Origin: an uncultured Alphaproteobacteria bacterium
Lineage (GTDB): Bacteria > Pseudomonadota > Alphaproteobacteria > RF32 > CAG-239
DNA length: 32,244 bases
Direction: 5' to 3'
Assembly (NCBI GenBank): GCA_949282205.1
Contig: CASDOS010000052.1
Span: 1 to 32,244 of the forward strand
Below are positions 31,181 through 32,244 of this stretch, in pieces. Each line of letters opens with the position of its first letter. The first letter of the stretch is position 1. The position numbers were made by a program, and so were the translations under genes. The notes under the pieces are model-generated. The model saw only the letters and a program-made list of their open reading frames with translations, was not told the DNA's origin and searched no databases.

Positions 31181-32023
31181 CTATACAGCAAATGCGTTTT
31201 TTTGAATTTTTTGGTAATCATGTATCGGCTTTGTCCGCGCACACTGCGTAAAACTTTTTTTAACTCGAAACTTGGCGACCTCTTCTTCCAGTTTCTTTTT
31301 TATGTCTGAAAGATTAATTTCGAATCCCAGATTTTTCTGTTGTTGTTGCAAAATCAGAAAAAATATTTCTGTCGGATGGCAATACATTATATTCCTCCCC
31401 TGTACCTGATTAAACATTAACCTGAGTTGGTTTTCATTTGACGGTATATGACTGACTAGTGTTTCTAATGTATGTTGTACTTGTCTGTACATATATTCAT
31501 TATACTCCGGTTTCTTGTTTAAATCGTGCCATGGATGAATGTAAATTTCCGGTTTAACAGATGTTACATCCATCGCTAAACAAACCGGGAGCATTACTGT
31601 AATGGATTCAGGATACCAGTGCAACAACGTTTCAAACGCATTTAATGGTTTATCCGGCTTGGTTATTGCCGCACAATCCCAATCAATGTACATTTCTATC
31701 AGATGCTCAGCTTTGGAAGTTTTTTCGCATCCGACATGATGAGGACTAAATTTACGGTGCATTTCTTGTATCTTCTTTTCATCCTTTATCCAAGGTGTTA
31801 AATACAAAAAAGGCTTTTCCCAATCATGAAAAATACCTCTAAGTGAATAATGCCCGGTCAGATAGTGCTCTCTTTCCAGAAATGCTAACTTATGCTCCAA
31901 AGTATAGCATACCGACGGAAATCGCCACGGACCTTTTTCATTCCATTTATTACTCTCTTTCGTAAAAAAATGGCGCATTTTGCTGTCTAGCAAATTTAAT
32001 GCAAATGATTTTGGTAGTTTCAT
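31181..32023 (-). CDS. Hypothetical protein with His/Asp-rich helical core, 280 aa (possibly DUF5662/HD-like)
   Basis: The middle of the protein carries spaced metal-ligand-type residues: REHYLTGHY, then GIFHDWEKPFLYLTPW, HRKFSPHHVGC, EHLIEMYIDWDCAA. The H...HDWEKP...HH...EH..DWD order resembles HD-type phosphohydrolases and the DUF5662 group, which I recall only roughly. The C-terminal third is helical with a Gln-rich run (LILQQQQKN) and a basic end. The frame extends upstream to a TTG at 32098, but that TTG is part of a consensus -35 box, so translation should begin downstream; ATG 32023 is the first Met, though it lacks a ribosome binding site. It is monocistronic and next to a mobile-element end. 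Confidence 0.65.
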   Translation of the reverse strand: MKLPKSFALNLLDSKMRHFFTKESNKWNEKGPWRFPSVCYTLEHKLAFLEREHYLTGHYSLRGIFHDWEKPFLYLTPWIKDEKKIQEMHRKFSPHHVGCEKTSKAEHLIEMYIDWDCAAITKPDKPLNAFETLLHWYPESITVMLPVCLAMDVTSVKPEIYIHPWHDLNKKPEYNEYMYRQVQHTLETLVSHIPSNENQLRLMFNQVQGRNIMYCHPTEIFFLILQQQQKNLGFEINLSDIKKKLEEEVAKFRVKKSFTQCARTKPIHDYQKIQKNAFAV

Positions 32024-32069
32024 AAAAATAAAATTTAATAATGGGTTATAATGATAATTTTGTATTGGT

Positions 32070-32098
32070 CTTATAAAAATATCTCTAGTATTTGTCAA
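32070..32098 (-). promoter_or_regulatory. Promoter of the 31181-32023 gene, abutting the IS end
   Basis: On the minus strand a perfect TTGACA (32098-32093) is followed after 17 nt by TATAAG (32075-32070). Transcription would start about 40 nt before ATG 32023. The -35 box lies 14 bases from the CCCCGGG hairpin of the neighbouring mobile-element end and may be at or within the insertion boundary. Confidence 0.75.
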
Positions 32099-32111
32099 GA
32101 TATATAGATAT

Positions 32112-32182
32112 CCCCGGGTAAACCCGGGGTTCTTGGAAAGGCACCATTAAGGTGCCTTTCTTTACAACTCCAAACGGAGTTG
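32112..32182. repeat. Three consecutive perfect hairpins at a mobile-element end
   Basis: Within 71 nt lie ccccggg/cccgggg (32112-32118 with 32123-32129), gaaaggcacc/ggtgcctttc (32136-32145 with 32151-32160) and caactcc/ggagttg (32165-32171 with 32176-32182). Subterminal hairpins at element ends are typical of IS200/IS605 elements, whose Y1 transposase recognises them as single-stranded DNA. The middle hairpin may also serve as the transposase terminator. Confidence 0.6.
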
Positions 32183-32244
32183 ACCTAAATCCCTTTGTCC
32201 TTGATACTTTACATAATTTTTAATTACTTCTTCATTCGCACCAA
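32162..32244 (-). CDS. C-terminal end of a probable IS200/IS605-type (Y1) transposase, cut by the window edge
   Basis: The last 26 codons of a leftward gene are visible, beginning GANEEVIKNYVKYQ and ending QLRLEL, stop at 32162-32164. A [GV]xxEE.I..Y...Q helix just before the stop is how many TnpA proteins of the IS200/IS605 family end, and the hairpins beyond the stop agree. The catalytic part (HUH and Tyr) lies outside the window, so the family call is tentative. Confidence 0.5.
   Translation of the reverse strand, partial: GANEEVIKNYVKYQGQRDLGQLRLEL

Noticed and set aside
32024..32098. TTG start extending the 31181-32023 protein by 25 residues
   Set aside because: The TTG is part of a perfect TTGACA box with TATAAG 17 nt on, so that sequence is promoter DNA and mostly untranscribed.
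1..32244. CRISPR array or retron
   Set aside because: No series of short identical repeats with unique spacers was seen, and there is no cas gene or reverse transcriptase; the only tandem repeats are the coding 267-bp units and the DUF1523-like duplication.

Overview
The window looks like a low-GC chromosomal segment of an alphaproteobacterium, probably an anaerobic or host-associated (gut-type) lineage. This rests on the AT-rich sequence, the FtsL type, the pal-cpoB-tilS order, a Gram-negative envelope gene set (TolC-like protein, Pal, CpoB) and a clostridial-type 2[4Fe-4S] ferredoxin. The taxonomic placement is inference; no 16S rRNA gene is present. Almost every gene can be placed, and several apparent long starts are corrected here from ribosome binding sites or promoters.

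Layout. 1-1110: the start of a leftward gene, a hairpin and a possible insertion-sequence end, then a small membrane-anchored hypothetical protein. 1122-3583 (leftward): an LRR-like protein translationally coupled to a tRNA1(Val) methyltransferase, then a ferredoxin. 3751-5073: gltX. 5181-7883 (leftward): a DEAH helicase with four 89-residue repeats. 7967-12373 (leftward): a complete MacAB-TolC-type export operon (outer membrane channel, adaptor, ATPase, permease) with 1-7 nt overlaps. 12481-16309: rsmB, a polytopic membrane protein and a TPR-like protein. 16370-18730 (leftward): ftsK. 18932-20638: fabD-fabG. 20700-21546: a structured leader RNA in front of a frameshifted type IV pilin-like gene. 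21565-25236: two DnaA-box-like sites, a phased MraZ operator and the dcw start mraZ-rsmH-ftsL-ftsI. 25395-27831: pal, cpoB, tilS. 27898-27974: tRNA-Asp(GTC). 28055-32244: an accessory segment with a duplicated DUF1523-like lipoprotein, an ASCH-domain protein, an unknown protein, a DUF5131 radical-SAM-like protein, a HAD nucleotidase-like protein, an unknown His/Asp-rich protein, and the end of an IS200/IS605-like transposase.

How the genes work together. The core is envelope growth and division: fatty-acid initiation (fabD, fabG), septal peptidoglycan synthesis (ftsL, ftsI), chromosome clearance (ftsK), outer-membrane constriction (pal, cpoB), and RNA modification for translation (rsmB, rsmH, trmN6, tilS, gltX). 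The dcw run stops after ftsI, and pal-cpoB lack tolQRAB next to them, so both conserved clusters are split in this genome.

Most notable signal: the roughly 180-nt leader at 20743-20947. It combines a branched closed RNA domain, an intrinsic terminator and two different stretches complementary to the pilin ribosome binding site. This is the arrangement of a riboswitch or other regulatory RNA, and I do not recognise it as a named class.
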